From the NCBI RefSeq assembly GCF_030253575.1, contig NC_080568.1:21413501-21477500 (forward strand): a stretch of DNA of 64,000 nt. Direction: 5' to 3'. This document shows, piece after piece, positions 1-12,027 of this stretch (position 1 is the first letter of the stretch; every line of letters begins with the position of its first letter). Under the pieces are notes generated by a model. The model did no database searches. It was not told the origin of the DNA and worked only from the letters and a program-made list of their open reading frames with translations. Origin of the DNA: Rhododendron vialii (Eukaryota; Streptophyta; Magnoliopsida; Ericales; Ericaceae). The position numbers were made by a program, and so were the translations under genes.

Positions 1-1770
1 TCCCCACCGCCGGCGAACGCCACCACTACCGACTTCTGGGCAGTCCGACTTTGCCCCACCACGAAGGTCTCTCTCTCTCTCCTTGTTTCAATTAGTATCC
101 TTAATTGAGTTGCTGAAAAAAATTGAGTTGCTGAAAAAAAAACCCCAATTCGAAAATTAGGGCTTCAATTCGAAAATAAAAGTTTCATTTTTTCTGTTAG
201 TGAAAGAGTTTATACTTTGGATGGCTGTTAAATATCGAGATATGGTTAAAGACTGTGCTTGGGTATTTCTCAAGTTTTTGTGCAGTAAAAAGGAATAGAT
301 CTCACCTATAATTATGAACCCACGAACTTTGTACCCAGGAGAGAAATAAGCTGCAATAAGTATGTACCATGGTTCAGTTAACGGATCAAGGTAGTTCCAT
401 AGAAGTAATGAAATTATGACTCAGCTGTCTAACATGCATTTACAAGTCTTACCATAAATTTGTTCCATAGAAGTAATGGAATTCGACTTGCAACGAGACC
501 AATCTCGCACCCAAGAGGAAGGAAATTCGTCCCTTTCTTAAGTAGTAATGTTTGTAAGGGAGAAACAATCACCGTGCTATTATCGACCAAGTTGACCTTC
601 ACTAGCTGTTTTGCTTTAGCATTTCAAGTGCTATAGATTGGCTGTCAAGAGATAATCCCGTTTTTTTTCTAATTTCTTGTGCGGTCATCATATAGTTCAG
701 CTTTATATGCATTCTGTGATGAAAAATTTGCTGATGAAAAATTTGCTGGTAGACTCGTAATGCTCTCTCTTTCTTCAAGAAGTAAAGTCTACACAGCCAA
801 TTTTTATGCATAAAAGAGAAGTAATTTTTTTGTGATCTAAGTGTGAAGCAATACTATCACCAAATTGTAAGCAGAAAGAGTTTTTGTTTGGAAAAAGCTG
901 CAGCGACCAAACTGTAATTCTACAATGAGCACATTTATGTGTTACACAAATTTCATAGTAGAACTGTAATTCTTTCACTCCCTTGCAAAGAATAACTTTA
1001 TTGGCCAAAAGTTGATGAGCTTTATCAGTGGAGGCAATGGCTAATCTATTTTTCTCTAAAAGTTTTCAATGAACCATTTTCCTGATATTCTACAATGACC
1101 ATAATTCAAATGTTGATGTGCATTCGAATCCCACTGGCTATACCATTGGCAGCTGAGAAATGGATACGAAAACAAGTTCTGAAATACCTACTTGTCATTT
1201 GTGCATTCTTCATTTGTTTACCAAGAAACAAATTTCTGATGGCCTACCATTCAGGTATTATGATTTGAAGGTCGAGGGTGGAGCTGAAGCTGTGAAGGGA
1301 TCTCGAATGCTGGCTTAAACATCACCTGTTGCTGCAAAGAGATCGTCCTACCCAAGAAGAGATCGCCCTAGCTGAAACATCACCAGTTCCAATGTCGGCT
1401 TCTCATGCAGAGGGAGAGCCTCCACTCTCGCTTCCTCTGCCGCTTCCATTGGCAATGACTTAAAATGCAGCTCAACATAAAAATTGGGACCCATTTTCCC
1501 CTTATACATATACTTGGAGCAACAAAAGAAGGGTTTTTGGTTGGAAAATTGGATGAAAGAGATTGAAGCTATGATCAAATATTTGTTGTAATTTGGAATA
1601 TGAAGTTGTAATTTGTTGAAATATCAAGTTGTAGTAACAAGTTTGAGTTTTTTGAATCCTAACTTCGATTGTAGCCTATTTGTGTGACTATATTGCTTTA
1701 TGGTTTTTGTTGTGAATGGATAATTTGGCAATTGTTTTTTGGCTATGAATGTGACTTGTGAATGGTGATT
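1..1770. other. Intergenic, no gene recognised
   Basis: AT-rich sequence without a recognisable coding domain on either strand. Short open frames are present but carry no known motif. The start (about 50-85), with CCACGAAGGTCTCTCTCTC, is an inverse match to GAGAGAGACCTTCGTGG near 3728-3745, so the first 4 kb may be bounded by a short inverted repeat. This link is weak. Confidence 0.4.
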
Positions 1771-1771
1771 T

Positions 1772-2140
1772 AGAATAAGAAATGTTCGATGTGGGCTTGT
1801 GGGTAACCTGTTGTTATTGTTGTACTGACTGAGACGCGAGACATCGGGTTAAGACGAAAAAAATAGGGGAGACTCTACCAAATTTTTTCCAGAACGTACT
1901 TGACTAAGTCCATTTCCATAAATTGGTTCAAACTTGTTCCGGTTGGGCATAAAGTTGGAGATGAACATAGATATGGTATAATGTCAAAACTAATCACAAA
2001 GGTAGGTTTTGGAAAAATTTTGACAGAGTCTGCCTTGTTTTTGGTCCTAGCCCGACGTCTCGCGTCTCAATTAGTAACAACAATAACAAGAAGAACAACA
2101 TCAGCTTACGCACAAGCCCACGCCGGGCATTTCTCATTCT
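1772..2140. repeat. Foldback (inverted-repeat) element with about 120-130 bp arms
   Basis: The left arm (1772-1890) and the reverse complement of the right arm (2011-2140) share long matching stretches, including GTGGGCTTGTG, TTGTTATTGTTGT, GAGACGCGAGAC and AGACTCT, with a loop of about 120 bp. A transcript across this would form a long imperfect hairpin. It could be a MITE or a hairpin RNA locus. No coding function is seen and no clear target duplication was found. Confidence 0.75.
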
Positions 2141-2639
2141 ACATGCTCATAGTTTGGCATGTCATAAACTGCATGCTCGGAGTTTGGCATCTTTTACATG
2201 TGCATATATATTGGAACAGAAGCACAATATCAAGTAAATGAACCAAGCAATGGCAATACAAGTTGCTTGATCGGCAACAAGATTTTATTAAAAACTCGAC
2301 AAAGGGTACATCGAGACGAGACCAAATACTAGCCACAGAAGATAAGGCATAGTAAAAGGCCAAGGAAAGGAAACAAAAGAAAAGAAAATTACATCCAATG
2401 GGAAAATTGAATGAGCCCATAACCGTTACAACTTTCTACATAAACGGACACAATTAGCCACTCCTCAGGATACATATCAGCAGCAATTGAACTAAGTCTT
2501 GGCAGCACTTGAGTAACTCCATTCACAGCATATGGCAGAGAATGGACATTATCATTGCAGAGCCTTAGAACTAGCAGAATGCAATAACTGTAGCCAAAAT
2601 AGGAACTTCTAGCCTCTTAGCCCTCCAAGTTTGGGAGTA

Positions 2640-3190
2640 AAAAAGAGGTATCAAAGAAGATACATCAAAATTGCAGGATGTATGCCCAGCAAACACAGCA
2701 GAGAAGATTTCACTTTTAGCACAACTTCAGCATTTTCATTCATTCGAAACCCTCTTAGCCCTTCCAAACTTTCTCCTGAACTGAAACTTCCACTGTCCTT
2801 GGTTTTGGTTATCCACCATATCTGCTATCATTGCATCTTTTTGGGTGGAGAGCTTCTATAATCTTGGGAATACAGCTTGCAAAGAATCCTCTCCCAGCCA
2901 CATCTGTTCCAAAAATTTGATAGAAGTACCAGAATAAACCTTGAAAATGAAATCTTGAATAATACAATCACCCATATCAGCACCCAAATTACCTACTGAA
3001 CAAATTCCTTTCCATAAGTTGGATGATTTCCTACTTGGAAGATGGGGTAGCCAAGCTCCATCACACAGATCATACTTACTAGAAACCACAATCACCCACA
3101 ATGCAATCTTCTCTTTATTGAAACTCCACCACCAATTAGTCAACCAGTCAGTTAAAGATTTTAGTGCCTTTGCAAATTAAAGGAGCAAAG
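2640..3190 (-). pseudogene. LINE (non-LTR retrotransposon) reverse transcriptase C-terminal fragment
   Basis: On the minus strand 3143-2856 reads like the region after the reverse transcriptase core of plant L1-type LINEs (zf-RVT region): a WWWSFNKEKIALW motif, then VGNLGADM, then WLGEDSLQAVFPRL. Just downstream the frame meets a stop where a Tyr codon would be expected (PRL-stop-KLS) and continues with an AMIADMVDNQNQGQW-like stretch before decaying. The gag part, the endonuclease and most of the reverse transcriptase are missing, so this is a dead 5'-truncated fragment. The family call rests on motif resemblance only. Confidence 0.7.
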
Positions 3191-3199
3191 GAGTTAATA

Positions 3200-4800
3200 G
3201 AAAAGTCAAAAGCAAGTGTGATTGTGAACTTTGGGGAATCAGTAATGTTACCCTTAAGGTCTTGAACTTGACTATTTAGGGAATCAGTAATGAAACCCAA
3301 TTCAGATTTATCTCTCCTTAAAGATCCAGTTCAAAAACATGCCACAAACAACAAAAATTCTTCCTTAGAACAGCCAAAATCCTAAAGAGAACCAATACCA
3401 AAAGCCACTAACTGTGGTTTGGTGGTTGATTAACTAAATGTACAAGTTCTTGCAAACCATTCATATAGACGCACAAAATGGTATCAATTTACAAAGATTA
3501 CCAACACATTAAACGACTATTCTGGGGTTAACAAATCAGATTATCAAAGCACCACAAGCACTCCAATTTAGGGTTTCTCACATTTTCAAATCAGGGGTTT
3601 CTCAAATTTTCGAAATAGTTTTTTTTTTTTTGCTGCAGCACAGTTTCTCAAATTGAAACCCTCTAATTGATGAGGATGAGGAGGAAATAGTGGGGCTAAT
3701 CTATCTATCTGAAACAAGAAGAGAGAGAGAGAGAGACCTTCGTGGTAGAGGTAACAACGTCAGAGAGCTTAGAAGCCGATGGTGGCTGTAGCCGACGGTG
3801 GTGGAGCGCTGGGTTGGGTTGTGGTGGTTGCCGGTGGTGGGAGCCCCTCTCTGGGTTTTTTCAACGCTGGGTTTTTGATCGTGAGAAGGGGAGGAAGGAG
3901 AAAGCCGCAGGACCTGGGTTTTTTTTTTTTTTTTAATAATCAAAACGACGTCGTTTTGATGATGACGTCAGCGGTTGTGTGAGTTGTTGTGCGTCCGTAC
4001 GTTGTGTTTCTAGCATTTTTGTTTGCTTTATTTGTGCCAATTTATTTAGTACTTTTAAACTTCTTGGTGTTTCAAAATACTTTCCCGGCCATTTGACTTT
4101 TGAATGAGACAAATTCTCATTTTACCCCTCCTCTTTGGAGACAAATTAAGTTTTTGAAAAATATCAAGGGCAAATATGGAAAAATTGAATTTTTTTAAGT
4201 GTAATTATTATGTTTTCTAAAATGGTTGGATTTTCGAAATTAGGAAAGAGAGAATATTTATATAACAGAATTTAAAATCTATTCTCTTATATATACTCTG
4301 ATGTCCAATTAATTTGATTTTTTACATGAACGTTCATAGATAAAATATTACAAATTATAAATGGCTCTAGCTAGCAAATACATAAGACTGTTGACTTTTT
4401 CTCATGTTTTAAAAGTGATGCAAAGTTCAGGAGGGTTGTTTGACTTTAATTTGTTCCTTGGTTAGCACTCTGAATATTGTAACAAAACAATATGCTTGAT
4501 ACATACTACAGTAGCCAATTGGGATTGGAAAATTTGTAGTGCAAGGCCCTGCAAGGTATTTTGTAGAGCGTACACGAGCCATCGATCTTGATAATGAATG
4601 GTTGAATATAATTCGAGCTTCTACAAGTCCTACCCATCCATTGTTTGGATGAAAATCCGAGCCGTCCATTGCCGAGATGAACGGCCGGATTGGCTACACT
4701 ACACGTGTAGTGCGGGAGTGCACTACAGCACCCCTGGGTCCAAAATTAAAAAGAAGTAGGATAAAGAAAAAAGAAGGTGGTTCTCCTTGTTTTTAAACTA
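3200..4800. other. Intergenic, short repeats only
   Basis: No gene recognised. It holds a GA run at 3719-3736, a perfect palindrome AAAACGACGTCGTTTT near 3942-3957 in a GC-richer patch, and a palindrome CACTACACGTGTAGTG near 4697-4712. Open frames at 3700-3980 are low-complexity and probably not genes. Confidence 0.45.
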
Positions 4801-4805
4801 GCATT

Positions 4806-5062
4806 TGTACCCATTTTATGCACGTGATAAAATAAAAATTGGTTTTTTTTTACTCCATGTATCGAATGTACCTATTCTATGCACGGGATAAAAAAATAAC
4901 ATTGGTTTTTTTTTTACCCCGTGTATCGAACGTACCCGTTCTATGCACGGGATAAAAAAAACATTGGTTTTTTCAACTCTGTGTATCGAACGTACCCGTT
5001 CTATGCACGAGACAACAAAAACGAGTTTACATTTATTTTTTTTGTTTCGTATATCGAACGGA
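4806..5062. repeat. Tandem repeat, about four units of roughly 60-65 bp
   Basis: A unit containing TATCGAACGTACCCGTTCTA, then TGCACGGGATAAAA and a T-rich spacer, recurs near 4806, 4860, 4924 and 4984, with a degenerate end at 5050. The units diverge from left to right. No protein motif is seen. Confidence 0.75.
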
Positions 5063-5221
5063 CACAATGCTAATTCTAATTTCTTTCAAAAGAAACTGTA
5101 ATTCACAAAGAATGAATATAAGTACCAATCGTGAAAAACAAGATACTACGGAGTAATCAATAGAATGGGGAAAACAGTTTATACTTGCACAGTTATTCTC
5201 CCCTCCCACCATCCCACGTCA

Positions 5222-5248
5222 CCCCCCCCCCCCCCCCCCCCCCCCCCC
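5222..5248. repeat. Poly-C run (about 27 nt)
   Basis: An uninterrupted C run followed by a CT-rich stretch. Runs this long are hard to sequence, so the length is uncertain. Confidence 0.9.
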
Positions 5249-5399
5249 GTTCTCTCTCTCACACATCATCCCTCTCCCCCTCTTTCTTGCTCCCAATTTT
5301 AAAACATTTTAAAAAATAAAAAAATCTAATAAATTAAGAATTGAGGTTTGGAGGCTATTGAGGACTCAACTATATTTTTTTATAAAGAGCTTTAGATAG

Positions 5400-5880
5400 A
5401 GAGAGAGAGAGTGTGCGTGCGCTCTAAAGAGAGAGCGCACCCTGGGGGAGGGTTCCTCCTTGTCCCCTTTCCGCCTCCCACTTCCTTTCTTCTGTGTTCC
5501 CCCTTTTTGCTTCTCCTCCCGCCTCTCAACCTTTCAATCCCCCTTTCCTCCGATCTCTCTCTCTTCTTCGGTCTCTTTCTCGTCTCACCTCTTCTACTAT
5601 GGTTGGGAGGTGGTTGAGACTCTCTCATTTGGGAGTTGAGACTCTCTCATTTGGGAGTTGAGATCTCTTACTCTCCCTATCATTTTTGGACTCTGGGGCT
5701 AGATCTAGATTTCTAGATCTGATTTCTTGGAACCAGTTCAACGGCAACGATGGCAGCGTCTGCAGCAGCTTTGATAAGCACCCGATAATGCAATGGAGGG
5801 TGCTCTAGTTATCTAGTTTAGTTAATTTTATCGTTTAATGAGTTGTTTTTAATTGCTTTCTGCTCGCAAGGTATACTGGT
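5400..5880. other. CT-rich region, leader-like, no gene
   Basis: Pyrimidine-rich sequence with a 22-bp direct repeat (TTGAGACTCTCTCATTTGGG twice between 5613 and 5660). It looks like a plant 5' leader, and an ATG at 5751 opens a short frame (MAASAAALIST) that stops after about 12 codons. No gene continues from it, so I treat it as non-coding or as a remnant. Confidence 0.35.
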
Positions 5881-5885
5881 TTTGT

Positions 5886-7465
5886 TTTGTAGGAAATCAT
5901 CTAATAACAGAGTTTTAAGACTCGATGGCTAAGGCAAGGTGACCCGTCGGCTCGAGAATGGCCGAGGCAGCAAGCAAATGACCAAATGCTGGAGATAGGA
6001 GCTCGACATCGATAGAAAGTATTTAGTTCAATCAGTACCGAAGCAGCTAGCAGCAGCCTTGAAACCGCGTCGGCATCGATAGGAAAGAATACATTTCATC
6101 GGTACCGAAGGTTCTTACACCAACCTCTTACCTAGATCGGCATCGATGGACCTAATCACGTTCAATCAGTAGCGAAGCCTTTAGCACAACAACTTAAGGT
6201 CGTCGCAATCGATGCCGAGGGCTTCAGGAGGGGATTTTTGGATCTTCTGAAGAATATTCTGTGCGCGTACCTTGGAAGTATAAAAGCCCGTAATATCATT
6301 GTACAAACAAGTAGAATAGAACTTTTGTATTGCATAATTTAGATCTAGCCGAGATTTACTTATTTTTTGAATTGTTCTTCATTGTTTTTCATTTTTCAGC
6401 ACTTTAAATTTAATTTTCTGTCTTAATTAGTTAGTTTTTGGTGCTTTCGTCTTCATTAAAGTTGTAGCCGCTACTCCGATTTATCGTTTAATCTAATTTT
6501 CTTCTAGCGTTGTTATTTCAATTATGCTAAGTAGATTTTTGCTTGCTCTTATCTTTATAGATATGTGTGAGTAATTTTCCAAGGTAGGTCATGGGGTGAT
6601 TAGCACCTCATGACTCGAGTAAAAATTGCATTTTTCACCAATAAAGTTTGGATTTTTGGTTCGAAAATCAATGTGGGGTTCGGGTTTATTTGTCAAATTG
6701 CTAAGGTGTTAATCTCCTTGATTATGTGTAAGTAAAAACATCACCTACTTACCACACATGATGCTTGGAGCTCTGTCGCACGAGGCATTTGCTAAATAAA
6801 TTCTAGAGTTAGCTTGGTAATCGAACCATCTTATTTTCCGGTTTGGGAATCTTAATTGAGTATCTTAAATCGTGTAATTGGGTGAAAAATGTAGTTCAAC
6901 TCGAGTCGTGGGTGTTAGTAATTCCTAGACCTAACCTGCTTTTTATCCCAGTTTATTCCCGTTTAATTTAGCCCTTTTTACTTTCCACCGCAAACGTAAA
7001 ACGAAGTTGGTTGTCTAAAAGCCGAAAACCCGTGCTTACATCTACAAATCCAGCAAAGCCGTATTAATTATTTCCGTGGGTACGATCCCGGTCTTCTGGA
7101 TTATTATGCTTCAACTGACGTATTAAGTCCTACTCTTGGGCGTTATTCCTTATATCGGAGCGAACGAAGCAAGCTTCAGCTTTCATTATGCGGCAGGAAC
7201 GAGCTTAAGTTGGTGGGGTGGGTCATCCAAGAGAGTTACTCTGTGTCCATACCTAGTCACTTCAGTCTTGGCCACTCCAACCCCCATCACGAGCATGATC
7301 GACGGGTTTGACTCCAACGTCTTGCTCTAGGGGGCTTTTCTTTTATTTTGTTTGTTGTATTTTGTTTATGGCCGGTTTGTTGTTTTTTGTATTTTTGAAC
7401 CGGTAGTGTCCGCTTTTGTTGTACTATGTTTTAATTTAATATATAGGATGATCTTGTTCGTCAAA
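5886..7465 (+). mobile_element. Probable LTR-retrotransposon remnant
   Basis: Between 5998 and 6215 about four diverged copies of a unit with GGCATCGAT and CAATCAGTACCGAAG occur in tandem, as in some LTR enhancer regions. They are followed by a TATA-like TATAAAAGCC (about 6279) and a transcribed-looking stretch. At 7071-7095 the phrase TCCGTGGGTACGATCCCGG resembles the leader or internal border of Gypsy-type elements. No gag-pol coding remains. An A-rich end follows near 7462. The element type and exact ends are inference. Confidence 0.4.
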
Positions 7466-7515
7466 AAAAATTATATTTTTATAATATATTGATAGATAGA
7501 TAGATATCCCTATCT

Positions 7516-8624
7516 CACTGCAAGAAAAATGAAAATTGGTGACGAAAAAGTGGCGATGAAATTTAATTTCGTCACTAAATGAGTATATTTGGCGACGAAA
7601 AAATAAATTCGTCACTGTTTTGACAACTTCCGTGACAAAATAATTTCATCATCAATTATATTTGTTTAACGACGAAAAAAATATTTTTGTCACCAAAGGT
7701 TCTCATTTGGCGACGAAATACATTTTTCGTCACCGAAAGCTTAATAAAGGTGACAAAATTATTTTTCGTCGCCAAAGATAATCATTTGGTGACAAAATAT
7801 ATATTTCGTCACCAAATGAGACCAATTTAGTAACAAAATATTTTTTTTGTCACCAAATGCTTAACTTTAGTGACGAAAAATAATTTTGTCACCATTATAA
7901 CACTTTTAGCGACGAAAAATATATTTCGTCGGCAAATGGGTACATTTCGTGACGAAATTTATGAATTGCGCTTTGTCACTAAATGTATTTCGGACATAAC
8001 TCTTTACTAAAAATTCTAATTGAAATAATTCAAATTGGGTTTGAACAATAACTCAATTGCCTACAACTTTCATGTTTATCAAAATTGCTAATTTTAATGT
8101 TTAAAGGTTCAACATTACATTCGAAATATATTTTCATGTTAAACATATATGTTATATATTAGATATTTCAAATATTTACTGAAAAGTGTGTGTGGTGCAG
8201 TTGGTCAGAGCTTGCGCGAAAAACTTAAGCGACTTGGGTTCGAAACCCAGTAGGAGCAAGAAAGAAGGATTTTTTTTCCATATGAAAATGTCTTTTGCAA
8301 CGAAAAATTTCGTCACCGATTTCTTATATTAGTGACGAAATTTTTTGTCACTGTTGAGACCCATTGGTGACGAATTTTTTCGTCGTCAAAAAGCACAATA
8401 AGTGATGAAAAAATTTTCGTCACAAATTATTCACTTTTTGGTGACGAAATATTTCGTCATCAAAAGGCAATATAGGTGACGAAAAGTAGATTTCGTCACC
8501 AGGTAGGAATCCTCGACAACCTTTAGTCGACAAATTAGTTTTCGTCACCTATATTATTTGTGACGAAAAACATGCAATTTGTGATGATTTTCAGTCGTCA
8601 CCCAATGCAAATTTTCTTGTAGTG
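7516..8624. mobile_element. Non-autonomous CACTA (En/Spm-type) element
   Basis: It begins CACTGCAAGAAAA and ends with the inverse TTTTCTTGTAGTG. It is flanked on both sides by the exact 3-bp target duplication TCT (7513-7515 and 8625-8627). Many copies of a subterminal motif (GGTGACGAAA and its inverse TTTCGTCACC) fill both halves, as is typical for CACTA transposase binding. There is no transposase frame, so it would need a partner in trans. A tRNA-like segment sits inside (8187-8260). Confidence 0.93.
8187..8260 (+). other. tRNA-like sequence inside the CACTA element
   Basis: It has an A-box-like TGGTGCAGTTGGTCAGAGC and a B-box-like GGGTTCGAAACCC forming a perfect T-arm. The anticodon arm is poor and the acceptor stem does not close well. 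Probably a tRNA pseudogene or SINE head carried by the transposon. Confidence 0.5.
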
Positions 8625-8627
8625 TCT

Positions 8628-10320
8628 CTCCCAAACTCCCACCACCTCCACCCCACTCAGAGAACATTATTGATTATATGATAGATAGATATCCCTACCT
8701 ATCATTAACTGAAGCATTCATGATCGCGTGAGAAAGAAAAACAAAAACAAAAAAGAAAATGCTACAAATTAGACGTCTTGGGTCAGCTTTGGCCATGTGA
8801 GAGATTAGGTACTCATCCTGGTCATGCTTTGTCACATGCATGAATCTCTCACACGACCTGGCCTGATGAAGAACTAGATCGAGCTAGGAGCTAGCTAGGA
8901 ACTCTTTAATAGATCGATCAGAATCAAACACAAGCTTACAATTGTTAGCTTTAAAAAAGTGGATAAACAAATACCAAACCATGTGTAATGGCTGAACATG
9001 AAGAAGAGGTGACAAAGGATCGAAACACATTAATTATTAGGAGTAGTAGAAAGAAAAGCTTAATTCTGAATGAAATTATTTTTGCCGATCGATAAAAAAA
9101 GAAAGAAAGAAGCTTCTTCCGATAGGAACTTAAAAGAGTAAATCCCAACATCTCCAAAATCTGGCCTTCACAGTTCCAAACCCAAATGATATATACTAAA
9201 AATTCTAGACTCACCCAATGTTATATTTTTTGAATAAACTAATAATAATTCGTAGTCGTAAATAAGGTGTCACGCCCTCGATTTTCAACATAAATAAATA
9301 AACCAATTGAAAGAAAGATTCTCGCATAAGATAAATAATACCCAAAAGAAGTTCCCACCTGTTTAAATTACAAATCAAGTCCCCAAGTTTCATAAATTAC
9401 AACATTAGCACACCGGCCACAAAATGAGCTTAAGTACGAATACGAACAAGTTGATAACTTATAAACTGTTAATCAAAAGGAAGTTCTCGAATTATAGTTA
9501 CAAACCCATCTTTATCAAAAGAAGGTTAATTACAAAGATGAATGAGTAACTAAATGTAGTTAGCTTCCAAAAAAAAGGGTCTTCACATCTCAACACTCGA
9601 TGCAGACATGTTATTGACCAGCATTTGAACTTGAAAAGAAGGATTTTGTTAAGCTATACTAGTCTAGTAGGAAAATCTCAACTAAATCTATATGTAATGA
9701 GATGATATACATGGATACGGTGAGTCAAGCTACATGGCGAATTTAATGACAACACATATCAACACCATTTACTAATATTGAAACATTCTCACACATGGAC
9801 ACACACACACACACACACACTTCTTCCAACCAATTTCCACCCCTTGCGACTTTGTGTTTTCACTCCTTGCGTCACAATATACTCCACCCCTTGCAACTTT
9901 GTATTTCCACCCCTTGCGTCACAATAAACTCCACATTCAACTTCACATCGACAACCACATTATCAACACTATCAAACACGTTATAAATAACTCATGGATC
10001 ATAACAACCGAGATGAAAATATAGCATTCCTAAGCATAAGCACTCCTCAAGCTTTAAAGTGTTCCACCGAGCCATATATAGCATTCAAACACTAATATCA
10101 CATGAGTTCACCACAAAACATGTAGAGAAAGAGAGAAATTCCTACCAAAGTGGATTTTGAGCAAAACTCTAGGTCTATCGAGGGATCGATATTTGCTTGA
10201 ATCCTCCAAAAACGAGCTCCACCCAAGCTTAGATACAAGATCTAGAGTGAATATAACCCAAAGATAAGATAAATGAACAAAGATCAACAAGTGATTGAGA
10301 GGAGAGAGAGAAAAACGTAG
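8628..10320. other. Intergenic, no gene recognised
   Basis: AT-rich sequence with an (AC)n run at 9799-9820 and a repeated phrase (CACCCCTTGCG) near 9838-9920. Open frames are short, without known domains. Confidence 0.4.
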
Positions 10321-10322
10321 GT

Positions 10323-10980
10323 CACTACTACAATAATAGATATGCGTCACACTAAGGAGATTCACAAAGATCACGGTGGTTTTCAATGAAAGCGTGATAA
10401 AAAGTGGTGCTTAAATTTTTTTATCTCAGTTTCAGTCCAAAGCTGAGATAAAAAGTGGGTTTTAGCGTGAAATAAAAGATCTTGCTCTTGCAGCGAGATA
10501 AAAAAAAAAAAACAATCTCACCCTTTGGGGCGTAATAAAAGATTTTAAAGCAGAAAAAAATGAGATAAAAGATCTCACTCTTGTAGCGAAATAAAAGAGA
10601 AAAGATCTCACTCTTGTTGCGTGATAAAAGAGTTTAGGTCGGAAAAGAATGAGATAAGTGATCACACTCTTTCGGCGGGATAAAAGGGAAATGACGTCAC
10701 CCTTGTAGTGTGATAAAAAACTTTAGCGCAGAAAAAAGGGAGATAAATGATCACACTTTTGCAGTGAGATAAAAAGCCTACCTATTTAGACGCGCAGTCT
10801 GAATTTTCACGTAGGCGGACTGATATGCATTTAGGCAGATTTTGAAAAGTTATGTGAGAAAAACGATGTCGTTTAAGAATTTTGAAAAGTTCTGTTTTTC
10901 TTTTTTACAAAAGATAAGAAGATAAGCCCTAATTGCAATCATCCCAAAAAATCATTACGTTTCATCTTTATCTTCACGCC

Positions 10981-11020
<40 letters not shown>

Positions 11021-12027
11021 AAATCCAACAACTGGGTTCCACCAGTGCTCAGTTGTTTCTTTGATAATGGGCAGATTGTTCCACTAGTGCCCCGATTTTT
11101 ACATGGGCGAGCCGCGCGTGATCTTTATGATTTATTGCAATAGTGAAATTTAGTTATTTCGGATGTTTTCCATGTATACGTTTGACACATTAGGTAAAAA
11201 AGCAATTATATTATTATTGCTTAGCCTTATTTGAAAAGGATTAAAATCCAATTGAGAAGCCACCATTGAAAATTGAAATTCAATATAAACACAAAATCCA
11301 TGTGAAATGGTTAGTTTATAAAAAAAAATCTAAAGTTTGTCTATAATGTTACAATCTGCAGGTTGTGATAATTTTCATAAAAATAGAAAGCGCACACTAC
11401 AACAAAAAAACACTATTGTCTACTAAATTTACTAGCTAAAACTAAATTTTTCGCCCCAAGAAAATCTTTTGGTGACCAATAACTAATTTTGATTGGCAAA
11501 AGATTTGTTGTCATATTTTTAAAATTTTTAAAAAAATATTTATATATGTATTTTTATATATTTTATTATCATGTTAATTGCATTTCAAAAAATTCAGCAA
11601 ATTTTAAGGGTTTAGGAAATTAACTAAAGGTACGTGGGTTTGAAACTTGGCATTAACAAAAAAAGATGGTCTAGTAGATACAAAGAAATGATCACGCGCA
11701 ATGGTTTTCCATCTCAGTTTATGGTGGTGTGATCATTTTGAACTTTCAATCACGGTTATAGATTGTGATCTAAAGTGACATACAATCACACCCAGAAAAG
11801 AGAAATGATCACGCCCAAAAGAAATAATCACAGCTTATAACCGTGATAAAAGAGAAACGATCACGCCTTTTGGCCATGATTGTTTCTCTCTTTCAATCAC
11901 GGTTTATAACCGTGATAAAAGAGAGTGACTTACAATCACACTCAAATCCATCACGGTAGCAAAAGCGTGATAGAAAACTTACAATCACGGCCAATAGCTG
12001 TGATCTTTATGGTTTATTGTAGTAGTG
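10323..12027. mobile_element. CACTA-like non-autonomous element (possibly composite)
   Basis: The left end CACTACTACAATAA and the right end TTATTGTAGTAGTG are exact inverse copies for 14 bp. The flanking triplets are GGT and CGT, so a 3-bp target duplication is not exact. The inside is full of GTGATAAAAG, GATCAC and related motifs in both orientations. Second end-like sequences occur at 11120-11145 (TTTATTGCAATAGTG) and 11396 (CACTACAACAAAAAAACAC), suggesting two elements or a rearranged one. A GA run lies at 10984-11016. No transposase frame. Confidence 0.7.

Noticed and set aside
5222-5248. G-quadruplex or regulatory meaning of poly-C runs (also 40216-40247 and 41904-41919)
   Set aside because: Homopolymers of this length are prone to sequencing and assembly error, and nothing nearby depends on them.
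7517-8624. CRISPR-like or satellite repeat from the many GGTGACGAAA motifs
   Set aside because: The motifs occur in both orientations at uneven spacing between CACTA ends with a TCT target duplication, so they are subterminal transposon repeats.
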